DNA from: Flavobacterium fontis
GTDB lineage: Bacteria > Bacteroidota > Bacteroidia > Flavobacteriales > Flavobacteriaceae
DNA length: 64,000 bases
NCBI RefSeq assembly: GCF_900129405.1
Contig: NZ_FQVQ01000009.1
Coordinates: 1 to 64,000, forward strand
Reading direction: 5' to 3'
In this document: in pieces, positions 17,975 to 27,104 of the stretch
Layout: each line of letters starts with the position of its first letter
Position numbering within the stretch: the stretch's first letter is position 1
Program-made: the position numbers and the translations under genes
The notes under the pieces: generated by a model
What the model saw: the letters and a program-made list of their open reading frames with translations, nothing else
The model's database searches: none
Told to the model about the DNA's origin: nothing

Positions 17975-19099
17975 ACTTTCCTGAATTTTATCAAGAATAA
18001 AAACGTAGTCCGATTGATGTTTTACAAAATCCAGTTCAGAAACATCAATGACCAATACATTTAAGCCTTGTTGCGTTTTGATAAAATCCAAATACCCACT
18101 GTTGATTCGTTCCAAATAATCGGCGGGAATTTCTTGCTCATAACTGCGCCCTCGCTTACGGATATTCGCCAACAAACGCTCCGTATTTTGATACAAATAA
18201 ATGTACAAATCAGGTTTAGGCATTTCCTTGTAAATGATATCAAAAAGGGTTTTGTACAATCGATATTCGTCATCGGCTAGCGTGACCTTGGCGAAAATAA
18301 GTGACTTAAAAATGTGGTAATCGGCTACGATAAAATCTTTGAACAAATCAAATTGTGAAAGGTCGTCGGAAATTTGTTGATAGCGATCGGCCAAAAATGA
18401 CATTTCTAACGGAAAAGCGTACCGACTTTGGTCTTTGTAAAATTTAGGTAAAAACGGATTGTCGGCAAAGCGTTCATAAACCGTTTTTCCATTGAAATCC
18501 GCTGCAATTTTTGAAGCCAACGTGGTTTTCCCAGCACCGATGTTCCCTTCGATGGCAATGTAGTTAAACTTATCTAAGGTGATTTTTGCTAAGGGTTGAG
18601 GCATCGAACCCACCCGCTCGCATCGTCCCTTGTCGGAGCATGCATTAAGTAAAGCCGTTACCGAAATTCCCGTGCGTGGGTCTTTCCAATACGGGAGCAC
18701 TTCCTGCAAAGGGCGCAATACAAACAAACGATCGGCCAAATGCGGATGGGGCAAGGTCAAGGTTTCGGTTGTGAAACACTCCTCATCGTAACTGATGATA
18801 TCAATATCGATGATGCGGTCTTGATAGCCCGGAGTTGATTTTGCCTTTCGTCCCATCGTTTGCTCCAAGCGTTGAAATGCTTTCAATAACTTTTGAGGCG
18901 GTTTATATGAATGTGCCACTAGCACACAATTGTAAAAAGAGGCGCTTTCAAATCCCCAAGAATCACTTTCATACATCGAGGAAATAGCGACAACCGTGGC
19001 AATCTCCTGATGGATTTGCGCCACACATTGCACCAAATTCTCGGGTTTGTTCCCCATATTGGTACCTAAAGCGATGACAAGGGTATGTTGAGCATTCAT
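17963..19099 (-). CDS. folK: Fusion of HPPK (FolK) and deoxynucleoside kinase
   Basis: A 378-residue two-enzyme protein. The N-terminal part (about 3-160) is 6-hydroxymethyl-7,8-dihydropterin pyrophosphokinase of folate synthesis: ALGTNMGN, the SMYES..WG region and the RIIDIDI signature. The C-terminal part (about 175-378) is a deoxynucleoside (dAdo/dCyd/dGuo) kinase with P-loop EGNIGAGKTT, the ERF segment and a lid arginine cluster RKRGRSYEQ. The start is ATG 19099; a TTG three codons upstream is unnecessary. This fusion is recurrent in Bacteroidota; it joins pterin and deoxynucleotide supply, both used in thymidylate-related metabolism, but the functional link is inference. It overlaps the lectin gene tail to tail. 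Confidence 0.93.
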   Translation of the reverse strand: MNAQHTLVIALGTNMGNKPENLVQCVAQIHQEIATVVAISSMYESDSWGFESASFYNCVLVAHSYKPPQKLLKAFQRLEQTMGRKAKSTPGYQDRIIDIDIISYDEECFTTETLTLPHPHLADRLFVLRPLQEVLPYWKDPRTGISVTALLNACSDKGRCERVGSMPQPLAKITLDKFNYIAIEGNIGAGKTTLASKIAADFNGKTVYERFADNPFLPKFYKDQSRYAFPLEMSFLADRYQQISDDLSQFDLFKDFIVADYHIFKSLIFAKVTLADDEYRLYKTLFDIIYKEMPKPDLYIYLYQNTERLLANIRKRGRSYEQEIPADYLERINSGYLDFIKTQQGLNVLVIDVSELDFVKHQSDYVFILDKIQESLSL

Positions 19100-19135
19100 G
19101 GAGCGCAAAATAAGTAAAAGTTAGTCAGTTTACCT

Positions 19136-19143
19136 TATTTTTG
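19136..19143 (+). promoter_or_regulatory. -7 element TATTTTTG upstream of sppA
   Basis: Perfect TAnnTTTG match 89 bases before the sppA start; no clear TTG at the right distance. Confidence 0.4.
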
Positions 19144-19232
19144 CCGTCTGTGTTGATAACTATTTCTTTAAAATTAAAGAAAACAAAACGTAACATTTTC
19201 AATGCTTTGACAACTAATTAGAAAAAAAAGTT

Positions 19233-20990
19233 ATGCGATTTTTAAGTAATGTGTTGGCCACCTTAGTGGGACTGTTTCTGTTTTTTATGATTTCGTTTTT
19301 CGGTCTCATCATTATTGCTGCCCTGTTTGGGGGGGATGAAGAAACCGTAGCGGTGGAATCCAATTCAGTCATCGAACTGGATTTATCTCAAGTTTCTCTC
19401 GATTATGCGGGGAAAATCAACTTTACCGATATTGGGCAATATACCGAAAACCATGATGGGTTGATGGATATTATCCATGCGCTATCGTATGCAAAAGGCG
19501 ATACGGATATCAAAGGAATTTCGATTATTAATTCCAATTCAGCCCTGGGCATGGCACAAACCAAAGCCCTGCGGGATGCCCTTACCGATTTTAAAAAATC
19601 AGGGAAATTCGTATACGCCTATGCCGACGTGTATTCGCAAAAAGACTATTACTTGGCTTCTGTGGCCGATAAAGTATATATCAATCCGGTTGGGGAATTG
19701 GATTTTAAAGGACTTTCAGCTGAAGTGATGTTCTTTAAAAACATGCAAGAAAAATCGGGTGTAAAGATGGAAGTAATTCGCCACGGGAAATACAAAAGCG
19801 CTGTAGAGCCCTTTTTGGAGGAAAAAATGAGTGAGGCCAACCGTGAACAAACCAATCAATTGATTCAATCGCTTTGGACTTCTATGTTGAAAGACATTAG
19901 TGCCAGTCGTAAACTCTCGATTGAACAATTGAATGCTATCGCAGATAATTTAGGTGCGCGAACTCCGGAAATGGCCAAAGCCAGCCGTTTGATTGATGGC
20001 ATTACTTATGAAGACCATTACCACGATGTCATTCGTAAAGCGCTGGATGTAGAAAAAGATACGGGATACAATACGGTTTCGATTGTGGATTATGCTGAAG
20101 CCAATGCAACAGCGGCGATGGATTTGGAAAGTTCCGATAAAATTGCTGTGATTTATGCGCAAGGAGAAATTGCAGAAGGGGAAGGCGACGTCAATATCAT
20201 CGGTGATGGTGCCATGCGCAGAGCTATTCGCGCCGCGCGTCGCGATGAAGATGTAAAAGCGATCGTATTACGCGTTGATAGTCCGGGGGGGAATGCTTTG
20301 ACTTCGGACTTGATTTGGCGAGAAATTGAACTCACCAAGAAGGTAAAACCCGTTGTCGTTTCGATGGGGAACTATGCCGCTTCAGGAGGGTATTACATTG
20401 CTTGTAATGCAAATAAAATCTTTGCCGAAGAAACGACTATTACAGGATCGATTGGTGTTTTTGGGGTGATTCCCAATTTTGCCGAATTAAGCCAACGTAT
20501 CGGTCTTACGGTTGATCAGGTACAAACCAACGCACAAGCCAACGGGTATAGTCCGTTTCGCCCTATGGATGAAAGTTTCCGAGCCGTGACCCAGGAAGGA
20601 GTAGAACGCGTATATGCTACCTTTGTCAAACGAGTAGCCGACGGACGAAAACTAACGCCTGCGCAAGTAGACGCTATTGGCCAAGGACGCGTATGGAGCG
20701 GAGCAGATGCGACCAAAATTGGTTTGGTCGATGCTATTGGCGGGATGGAAGAAGCCCTTGCAGAAGCCGCCAAATTGGCTAAAATCAAAAAATACCGCAC
20801 CCAAGAATTTCCTGAATACGAACGCGAAGTCTTTGCCTTTTTTGAAGAAATGGGACTCATTCAAAGTCGGGAATCGTTGTTAAAAGAAACCATGGGAGCT
20901 GAAAATTATGCCGTATTCCAACGCATTCAAGTGCTGGCTCGTCAACGAGGCGTCATGGCACGCGTTCCTTATGAACTCGAAATTCAATAA
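19233..20990 (+). CDS. sppA: Signal peptide peptidase SppA, 67K type
   Basis: Membrane-bound serine protease that degrades cleaved signal peptides at the periplasmic side of the inner membrane. One N-terminal transmembrane helix (about 10-32) is followed by two tandem S49 domains, as in the long Escherichia coli form. The Ser-Lys dyad is split between domains: K188 in [10 protein letters not shown] and S384 in NYAASGGYY, with the oxyanion segment VDSPGG at 348-353. Length 585 residues is usual. It stands alone between a convergent-divergent region and a terminator. Confidence 0.95.
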   Translation: MRFLSNVLATLVGLFLFFMISFFGLIIIAALFGGDEETVAVESNSVIELDLSQVSLDYAGKINFTDIGQYTENHDGLMDIIHALSYAKGDTDIKGISIINSNSALGMAQTKALRDALTDFKKSGKFVYAYADVYSQKDYYLASVADKVYINPVGELDFKGLSAEVMFFKNMQEKSGVKMEVIRHGKYKSAVEPFLEEKMSEANREQTNQLIQSLWTSMLKDISASRKLSIEQLNAIADNLGARTPEMAKASRLIDGITYEDHYHDVIRKALDVEKDTGYNTVSIVDYAEANATAAMDLESSDKIAVIYAQGEIAEGEGDVNIIGDGAMRRAIRAARRDEDVKAIVLRVDSPGGNALTSDLIWREIELTKKVKPVVVSMGNYAASGGYYIACNANKIFAEETTITGSIGVFGVIPNFAELSQRIGLTVDQVQTNAQANGYSPFRPMDESFRAVTQEGVERVYATFVKRVADGRKLTPAQVDAIGQGRVWSGADATKIGLVDAIGGMEEALAEAAKLAKIKKYRTQEFPEYEREVFAFFEEMGLIQSRESLLKETMGAENYAVFQRIQVLARQRGVMARVPYELEIQ

Positions 20991-20996
20991 CCTATA

Positions 20997-21024
20997 AACC
21001 GCCTAACATCAGGCGGTTTTTTTT
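20997..21024 (+). terminator. Rho-independent terminator after sppA
   Basis: Stem AACCGCCT/AGGCGGTT, loop of six, then T run. Confidence 0.9.
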
Positions 21025-21129
21025 ATTTTTTTTAGCATTTCCCTTACGATAGACTCCGCTAGAAAAGATTATTTTTGTTTTATCTCGTTTTAGGCAAGAT
21101 TTTTGCCAAGCCCTTTAAAACCACTCATT

Positions 21130-23703
21130 ATGTTGAAGAAAATCGCCAAAATTACCGGAATCACGTTGGGAGTACTCCTTATAGCGGCTTTTGCAATTCC
21201 GTATTTTTTCAAAGATCAAATTAAAGCCCGTATTGAAAAAGCACTCAACGAAAGTGTCAATGCTACCGTCTCTTTTGCCGATGCCGAGGTAAGTCTTTTT
21301 CGAAATTTCCCAAAAGCAACGGTAAGTATCGAGAAAATGGCGATTATTAATAAAGCACCTTTCGAAGGGGATACTTTGGTCGCTTTTGAATCCTTAGCCT
21401 TGAAATTGTCGGTCATGGAATTGTTCAATGATGAAACCGAACCCATGCAAGTCGATGCCATTGCGACAAAAAATGGACTCATCAATGTTATTCTCAACAA
21501 AGAAGGTATCGGCAACTATGATATTGCGTTAAAAAAACCAGATGAAAAAGGAGCTGCCGAAGAAAGCAAACCGCTGTCTTTTAAAATTAAATCCTATGAA
21601 ATTGAAAATTACCGCTTTCGTTTTACCGATCAAGCCTCAAACATGAAGGTGGTCCTCGACAGCATCCAACATACCGGTGTAGGCGATTTTAGCAATGATG
21701 TCTTGGATTTAGATACCCACACATCCACCAACGTTTCGTTTTCGATGGACAAAGCCAATTATATGCGAAACATTCCCGTGAGTTTGGATGCCATTTTGGG
21801 TTTGGATCTAAAACAAAGCAAATACAGCTTTAAAAAGAACGAAGCCAAAATCAACGATTTACCTCTAAAATTCAATGGATTTATTCAGCTTTTGGAAAAA
21901 GCCCAAGTGTATGACTTGACGTTTGAAACGCCCACTTCCGACTTTAAAAATTTCCTCGGGTTGATTCCCGCTGCCTACCGCAGTAATATCGATAATGTAA
22001 AAACAACGGGACAATGCAGCATCAAAGGATTTGCCAAAGGTCAGTTAACAGAGACCTCAATTCCCCGATTTTCGGTGGCCATTGCCTCAAACAACGCTTC
22101 ATTTCAATATCCCAACTTGCCCAAAGCCATAAAAAACATTCACATTGATACCAAAATTGTAAATGAAACTGGGCAAGTCAACGACACCTATGTCAACCTA
22201 AACCGCTTGTCGTTTGCCGTTGACCAAGATGTATTTGATGCCAAAGCCACCCTCAAAAACATCGCTGAAAATGCCCTAGTGAACGCCCAATTAAAAGGGG
22301 TCGTCAACCTAGCCAATTTTTCAAAAGCCTACCCTATTGCCGTTGACAAACCTTTGTCGGGTATTATCAAAGCTGATGTGAGCACTGAATTTGATATGGC
22401 TGCCGTAGAAAAAAGTGACTACGCGCGTATCAAAAACGAAGGGGAAATTGACCTCACCGGATTTCGTTATACCGATGAAAGCGGTAAAACAATGGACATC
22501 AGTAAAGTATTGGTTGCTTTCAATCCGAGTCGTGTTGTGTTGAAAGAATTTAAAGCAAAAACAGGAAAAAGTGATTTGGGCGTGAGTGGTGTACTGGAAA
22601 ATTTTTATGGCTACCTCTTCCGCAACCAAAACTTGGAAGGCAACTTTACCCTGACCTCCAATCAAATTGCAGTAAGTGATTTTATGACTACCGAAAAAGC
22701 GGCCCAAAGCGAGACTGCAAAAAACAAAGAACCGCTTAAAATTCCAGCCTTCTTAGATTGTACACTCACTGCCAAAGCCAATACGGTATTGTATGACAAT
22801 TTAACGTTGAAAAACTGTGCAGGAAAGTTAATTATTAAAGATCAAAAAGTAACCCTGGAGAATGTAAAAACAAACATTTTCGGCGGGCAAATTACCTTTA
22901 ATGGTGATGTTTCAACGCAAACGAAAGTACCCACTTTTGCGATGGACTTGGGGTTAAACCAAGTTGACATTGCACAAACCTTCACCCAACTTGAAATGTT
23001 TAAAAAAGTGGCTCCAATTGCAGGCGTTATCAATGGAAAATTCAATTCCAAAGTACAGTTGAAAGGATCCTTAAACGCAACCGAAATGACACCTGATCTG
23101 AAAAGTCTCAACGGCGATTTGATGGGGCAATTGTTGTCTACCACGGTCAATTCGAACAACTCCAAACTCTTACAAGCCTTGGATGGGCAACTCAAATTCA
23201 TTGATTTGAACAAACTGAATTTAAACAACCTCAAAACGGCCCTTCATTTTGAAAATGGCCGCGTTACCCTCAAACCGTTTGACCTAAACTACCAAGATAT
23301 TAAAGTAAGCGTCAATGGTTCACACGGTTTTGACCAAACCCTGCGCTATGGTTTGACCCTTGATGTTCCTGCAAAATATTTAGGGCGCGAGGCCAATGCG
23401 CTTTTGGCAAAACTTTCTCCAGCAGAAATCAATGCGTTGGGTACACTTCCTATCAACGCGACTATTGCAGGAAATTTTACTAACCCCAAAGTAACCACCG
23501 ATTTAAAGGCAGCCACGACCACGCTCGCCAACCGATTGGCACAACAACAAAAGAATAAATTGGTCGACAAAACGAAAAACGAGATAGGACGAATTATCGA
23601 TCGAAATACAAAACCCGGGGACACCGCCAAAGCCTCTTCAAAAGAAGCGGTAAAAAATAAGGCCGGAGATTTGTTAAAAGGGTTGTTGGGTAAAAAGAAA
23701 TAG
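21130..23703 (+). CDS. AsmA-like family protein
   Basis: An 857-residue protein with one N-terminal transmembrane helix (about 8-28) and a long periplasmic part rich in beta structure, ending in an Ala/Lys-rich tail. The N-terminal segment (FKDQIKARIEKALNESVNATVSF split over residues 30-52) and the C-terminal repeats FNG, LNATEMTPDLKSLNG and GNFTNPKV are typical of the AsmA superfamily. These relatives of TamB and YhdP are thought to form bridge-like grooves moving phospholipid to the outer membrane or to influence outer-membrane assembly. The start is ATG 21130; a TTG at 21103 is less likely. A small barrel protein follows 32 bases later. Confidence 0.88.
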   Translation: MLKKIAKITGITLGVLLIAAFAIPYFFKDQIKARIEKALNESVNATVSFADAEVSLFRNFPKATVSIEKMAIINKAPFEGDTLVAFESLALKLSVMELFNDETEPMQVDAIATKNGLINVILNKEGIGNYDIALKKPDEKGAAEESKPLSFKIKSYEIENYRFRFTDQASNMKVVLDSIQHTGVGDFSNDVLDLDTHTSTNVSFSMDKANYMRNIPVSLDAILGLDLKQSKYSFKKNEAKINDLPLKFNGFIQLLEKAQVYDLTFETPTSDFKNFLGLIPAAYRSNIDNVKTTGQCSIKGFAKGQLTETSIPRFSVAIASNNASFQYPNLPKAIKNIHIDTKIVNETGQVNDTYVNLNRLSFAVDQDVFDAKATLKNIAENALVNAQLKGVVNLANFSKAYPIAVDKPLSGIIKADVSTEFDMAAVEKSDYARIKNEGEIDLTGFRYTDESGKTMDISKVLVAFNPSRVVLKEFKAKTGKSDLGVSGVLENFYGYLFRNQNLEGNFTLTSNQIAVSDFMTTEKAAQSETAKNKEPLKIPAFLDCTLTAKANTVLYDNLTLKNCAGKLIIKDQKVTLENVKTNIFGGQITFNGDVSTQTKVPTFAMDLGLNQVDIAQTFTQLEMFKKVAPIAGVINGKFNSKVQLKGSLNATEMTPDLKSLNGDLMGQLLSTTVNSNNSKLLQALDGQLKFIDLNKLNLNNLKTALHFENGRVTLKPFDLNYQDIKVSVNGSHGFDQTLRYGLTLDVPAKYLGREANALLAKLSPAEINALGTLPINATIAGNFTNPKVTTDLKAATTTLANRLAQQQKNKLVDKTKNEIGRIIDRNTKPGDTAKASSKEAVKNKAGDLLKGLLGKKK

Positions 23704-23735
23704 TATCTTCGCACTGATATTACTAATTCTTTACC

Positions 23736-24308
23736 ATGAAAAAAATCATTCTTATTGCAGTACTTGCCACAGGATTGTGTGCCACTGCTCAAAAACGCAT
23801 TCGCGGCGATGTTGAACTTACCCCTTACATCGGGTATCATTCGTCAACGTATAGTTCAACGTCAGGTGCTGATGGCTTAAACACCCTTCAATTTGGTGTG
23901 CTCGGCGATTTTTATTTTAACAACCGCTGGAGTATACGTACGGGATTGCAATCGCAAACTATGGGCGTTGAAGTTTTTGGCTTTGATGAAAAATTAAATT
24001 ACATTCAAATCCCAGTGAATGCCAATTGGCACTTTGGTTCCAGTCGGGCTTGGAATTTGAACTTCGGTTTGACAGGCGGGGTATTGACCTCTGCGAAATC
24101 CGGTGGTGAAGATATTTCAGAATTCGTTGAGGGGACTCAAATCGGACTCTCATTTGGTATTGGGTACAAAATCTTCTTGAACAAACGTACCGGATTACTT
24201 ATTGACTATCAAGCGTTTTCTGGAATGACAGATGTTTCAAAAAATCCTATGATTGACGTACGCAATATTGCTGGAAGTCTTAACTTAGGCTGTGTCGTGC
24301 GACTTTAA
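23736..24308 (+). CDS. Small outer-membrane beta-barrel protein (PorT-like fold)
   Basis: A 190-residue protein with signal peptide (cleavage near ATAQ, residue 19) and alternating hydrophobic strands through to the C-terminus, such as FGVLGDFYFNNRWSIRTGL and NLNFGLTGGV, ending in a membrane-strand-like VVRL. This matches the outer membrane protein beta-barrel (PorT-type) superfamily of Bacteroidota. No catalytic motif is seen; the specific role is unknown. It follows the AsmA-like gene closely and is closed by a strong terminator, so both may be one transcript concerned with the outer membrane. Confidence 0.82.
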   Translation: MKKIILIAVLATGLCATAQKRIRGDVELTPYIGYHSSTYSSTSGADGLNTLQFGVLGDFYFNNRWSIRTGLQSQTMGVEVFGFDEKLNYIQIPVNANWHFGSSRAWNLNFGLTGGVLTSAKSGGEDISEFVEGTQIGLSFGIGYKIFLNKRTGLLIDYQAFSGMTDVSKNPMIDVRNIAGSLNLGCVVRL

Positions 24309-24331
24309 GTTGCCGCTCTTTCTTAAAATAC

Positions 24332-24362
24332 AACGACCAAGAAAATCTTGGTCGTTTTTTTA
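24332..24362 (+). terminator. Rho-independent terminator after the small barrel gene
   Basis: Stem AACGACCAAG/CTTGGTCGTT with a T run. It overlaps the stop of the convergent DUF2797 gene and may serve both directions. Confidence 0.88.
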
Positions 24363-25154
24363 TACTTCTATTTTTACCGCATAGCCTTCATAGGTGCGCA
24401 CATTAAACACCGTTTGATCTTCAAAAATTAAATATTGCCCTTTGACACCTACCAGTTTTCCTTCATAAAAAGGCGACTTGTCCAAATTAAGACTTGCCAC
24501 TTTGGAAGGGTATTGCAATACGGGATAGTGTAATTCCCATATCTTGTTGGCATTTAGATCAAAATAAGGACGCACTTCTTCGGGGAGTTTTTCGGCTAAT
24601 GTGGTTAGCATGAGGAGTAAATCGGCGGCAGGCACTTCGTTTTTCAACATCTTTTTCCAATTGGTTTTATCGGCAAAATACTGTTTCAACGCTACTTCGG
24701 TAATTCCTGCCAAATAGCGATTAGGTACCTCTACTATAGGAAGGGCTTGCACGGCTCCTTGATCAATCCAGCGTGTAGGCACTTGCGATTTGCGGGTAAC
24801 ACCCACTTTGACCTCACTCGAAAGGGCCAAATAAACAATGTGGGGTTGTAATTGGATTCGTTTTTCATATGCCAAATCCCGATCTTCAATATCCAAATGG
24901 GCGGTACTCAATTCGGGCTTCATGATCCAATCGCCTGCCGACGGACTTTGCATAAAACAATCGTAACAAAATCCTTGTCTAAAAATTTTCTTGGCTTTCC
25001 CACAATGCAAACATTGGTAACCCGTATGGTGTATGGCAAGAGGCTTCCCCAAAAGTTGGTTCATGTGTAAAAAACTGTTTTCAAAAACCAAATAATATTG
25101 AATGGGATCTTGAAACTCGGTTTGCATTTTGGTTAATACACCTTCGTAAGCCAT
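24360..25154 (-). CDS. DUF2797 domain protein
   Basis: A protein of 264 residues (268 if ATG 25166 is used). It has a four-cysteine zinc-binding element, CLHCGKAKKIFRQGFCYDC, near residues 44-62, followed by a segment HIVYLALSSEVKVGVTRKSQVPTRWIDQGA (split around residues 105-135) that recalls GIY-YIG-like folds: a tyrosine strand then KVG and an arginine. This pattern matches DUF2797. The zinc element and the fold suggest nucleic-acid contact, but no function is established. It is transcribed alone. Confidence 0.82.
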   Translation of the reverse strand: MAYEGVLTKMQTEFQDPIQYYLVFENSFLHMNQLLGKPLAIHHTGYQCLHCGKAKKIFRQGFCYDCFMQSPSAGDWIMKPELSTAHLDIEDRDLAYEKRIQLQPHIVYLALSSEVKVGVTRKSQVPTRWIDQGAVQALPIVEVPNRYLAGITEVALKQYFADKTNWKKMLKNEVPAADLLLMLTTLAEKLPEEVRPYFDLNANKIWELHYPVLQYPSKVASLNLDKSPFYEGKLVGVKGQYLIFEDQTVFNVRTYEGYAVKIEV

Positions 25155-25366
25155 TATGAATTGCATTTAGATTATTTGTACGTAAAGATAAAAGAAGTAC
25201 AATGTTTTGGGAATAAAATTTGTTCTTTTTCACCATTTCTTTGAGCACAAAAACATATTTTTTTGTACTTTTAACTAGCTATACTAATCACTTCATTGTG
25301 CCGGTTACCTAAAAATGAAATCGTTTTTGTCTCCGGCTAAAACACAGTGATTTAAAACCATTTTTT

Positions 25367-26896
25367 ATGCCATTTCCCATTATCAATTCCATCGCCTCAT
25401 GGGTGTTGAAACAGCGAATTCACCAAATTGAGTTGTTTTTAAAATACCCCAATGAAGTTCAAGAAGATTTGTTATTGAATCTCATCCGGAATTGTGAGGA
25501 AACGGTAGTGGGTAAAAAATATGATTTTGCATCGGTAAAAAGTTACCAAACCTTCATCGATCGGGTGCCCGTATCCAGCTATGAGGATTTAGAACCGATG
25601 ATTGAAGAAACCCGCAAAGGGTATCAAAACATTTTTTGGCATTCCCCGATTAAGTGGTTTGCCAAATCGAGCGGAACGACCAATGCCAAAAGCAAATTTA
25701 TCCCCGTAAGTAACGAAGCCTTAGAAGACTGTCATTATAAAGGCAGTAAAGATTTATTGGCCATGTACTTGCATAATAATCCCGATTCGGGGTTGTTTTT
25801 GGGAAAAAGTTTACGCCTTGGAGGCAGTTCGCAAATCTATGCCAACAACAATACGTATTTCGGAGACCTGTCGGCAATTCTCATTGAAAACATGCCGCTT
25901 TGGGCCGAATTTAGTAGCACTCCGAGTAATAAAACTTCGTTGATGAGCGAATGGGAAACCAAATTGGCCGCCATTATTCAAGAAACCAAAAATGAAAATG
26001 TTACCAGTTTTGCCGGAGTTCCCTCATGGATGCTTGTGTTGATTAACCGCATGTTGCACGAAGAAGGAAAAACGAATTTATTGGAACTTTGGCCCAATTT
26101 GGAAGTTTATTTTCACGGCGGGGTTAGTTTTGAACCGTATCGTGAACAATACCAAAAGATAATTCCAAAAGCGGAGTTCAAGTATTACGAAATTTACAAT
26201 GCCAGCGAAGGCTTTTTTGCCATTCAAGATCAAAATTTTTCCAGTGATTTACTGTTGATGTTGGACTATGGTATTTTTTATGAATTCATCCCGATGGACA
26301 CTTTTGGCACTTCAGCGCAAAAAATCGTTCGGTTGGCCGAAGTAGAACGCGATAAAAACTATGCCGTGGTCATCACTACCAACTCGGGCTTATGGCGCTA
26401 TATGATTGGCGATACCGTACGTTTTACGTCACTGAATCCTTATCGAATTCGCGTTTCGGGTCGCACCAAACATTTCATCAATGTGTTTGGCGAAGAATTG
26501 ATGGTAGAAAATACCGATCGCGCTTTGGCCGAAACCTGTAAACAGTTGCAATGTGAAATTAAAGATTATACCGTGGCTCCTATTTTTATGCAAGACAAAG
26601 AAAAGGGCGCCCATGAATGGATGATCGAATTTGCTCAAAAACCCGAGTCGATTGAGACTTTTGCAAAGCTTTTGGACGAAACCTTGCAATCGTTAAATTC
26701 TGATTACGAAGCCAAACGCTACAATAATATGACCTTAAACCCTTTGAAAGTGAATGTCGCCCGAGAGAATTTATTCTACGATTGGCTAAAAGAACGCAAT
26801 AAATTGGGGGGACAAAACAAAATTCCACGATTATCCAACCAACGGGATTATTTGGAGCAACTTTTGGGATTACAACAAACACCACATTTCTTATGA
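25367..26896 (+). CDS. GH3 family acyl-acid-amido synthetase-like protein
   Basis: A 509-residue protein of the GH3 family, adenylate-forming enzymes known in plants for joining amino acids to hormones. The ATP motif KSSGTTNAKSKFIPVS (about 101-116), YNASEGFF (about 282-289) and the C-terminal GRTKHFINVFGEELMVE hinge region are conserved. Bacterial members exist widely in Bacteroidota, where the acid and amine substrates are unknown. The last four bases (ATGA) overlap the start of a 45-residue lipoprotein, implying translational coupling. Confidence 0.9.
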   Translation: MPFPIINSIASWVLKQRIHQIELFLKYPNEVQEDLLLNLIRNCEETVVGKKYDFASVKSYQTFIDRVPVSSYEDLEPMIEETRKGYQNIFWHSPIKWFAKSSGTTNAKSKFIPVSNEALEDCHYKGSKDLLAMYLHNNPDSGLFLGKSLRLGGSSQIYANNNTYFGDLSAILIENMPLWAEFSSTPSNKTSLMSEWETKLAAIIQETKNENVTSFAGVPSWMLVLINRMLHEEGKTNLLELWPNLEVYFHGGVSFEPYREQYQKIIPKAEFKYYEIYNASEGFFAIQDQNFSSDLLLMLDYGIFYEFIPMDTFGTSAQKIVRLAEVERDKNYAVVITTNSGLWRYMIGDTVRFTSLNPYRIRVSGRTKHFINVFGEELMVENTDRALAETCKQLQCEIKDYTVAPIFMQDKEKGAHEWMIEFAQKPESIETFAKLLDETLQSLNSDYEAKRYNNMTLNPLKVNVARENLFYDWLKERNKLGGQNKIPRLSNQRDYLEQLLGLQQTPHFL

Positions 26897-27030
26897 GAAA
26901 AATAATCCTACTCGTTTTGGCAGTATGTTTTGCGGCCTGTGGTCCAAAACGGATGAAATGTTATGGCCGTCGTTGTGTGACCATTGACGTTCCATCGGCA
27001 CCCTCCTCAAAGGCACAACTTCCTTCATAA
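26893..27030 (+). CDS. 45-residue lipoprotein overlapping GH3
   Basis: A short gene whose ATG shares four bases with the GH3 stop (ATGA). The product begins MRKIILLVLAVCFAACGP, a clear lipoprotein signal with lipobox FAAC and lipidated C16, leaving a mature peptide of 30 residues with Cys23 and Cys28 in KCYGRRC, followed by a short Pro/Ser tail and TAA at 27030. Codon use resembles the neighbours. The signal sequence and exact coupling argue that it is a real gene despite its size. Function unknown; the two cysteines may form a disulfide loop. Confidence 0.75.
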   Translation: MRKIILLVLAVCFAACGPKRMKCYGRRCVTIDVPSAPSSKAQLPS

Positions 27031-27104
27031 CTTTTTTTTGTGATTGCGGTGTAACAAATTTTCGACACCTGAGTCTTATTTGTCATCATCAATCAATCAC
27101 AATC

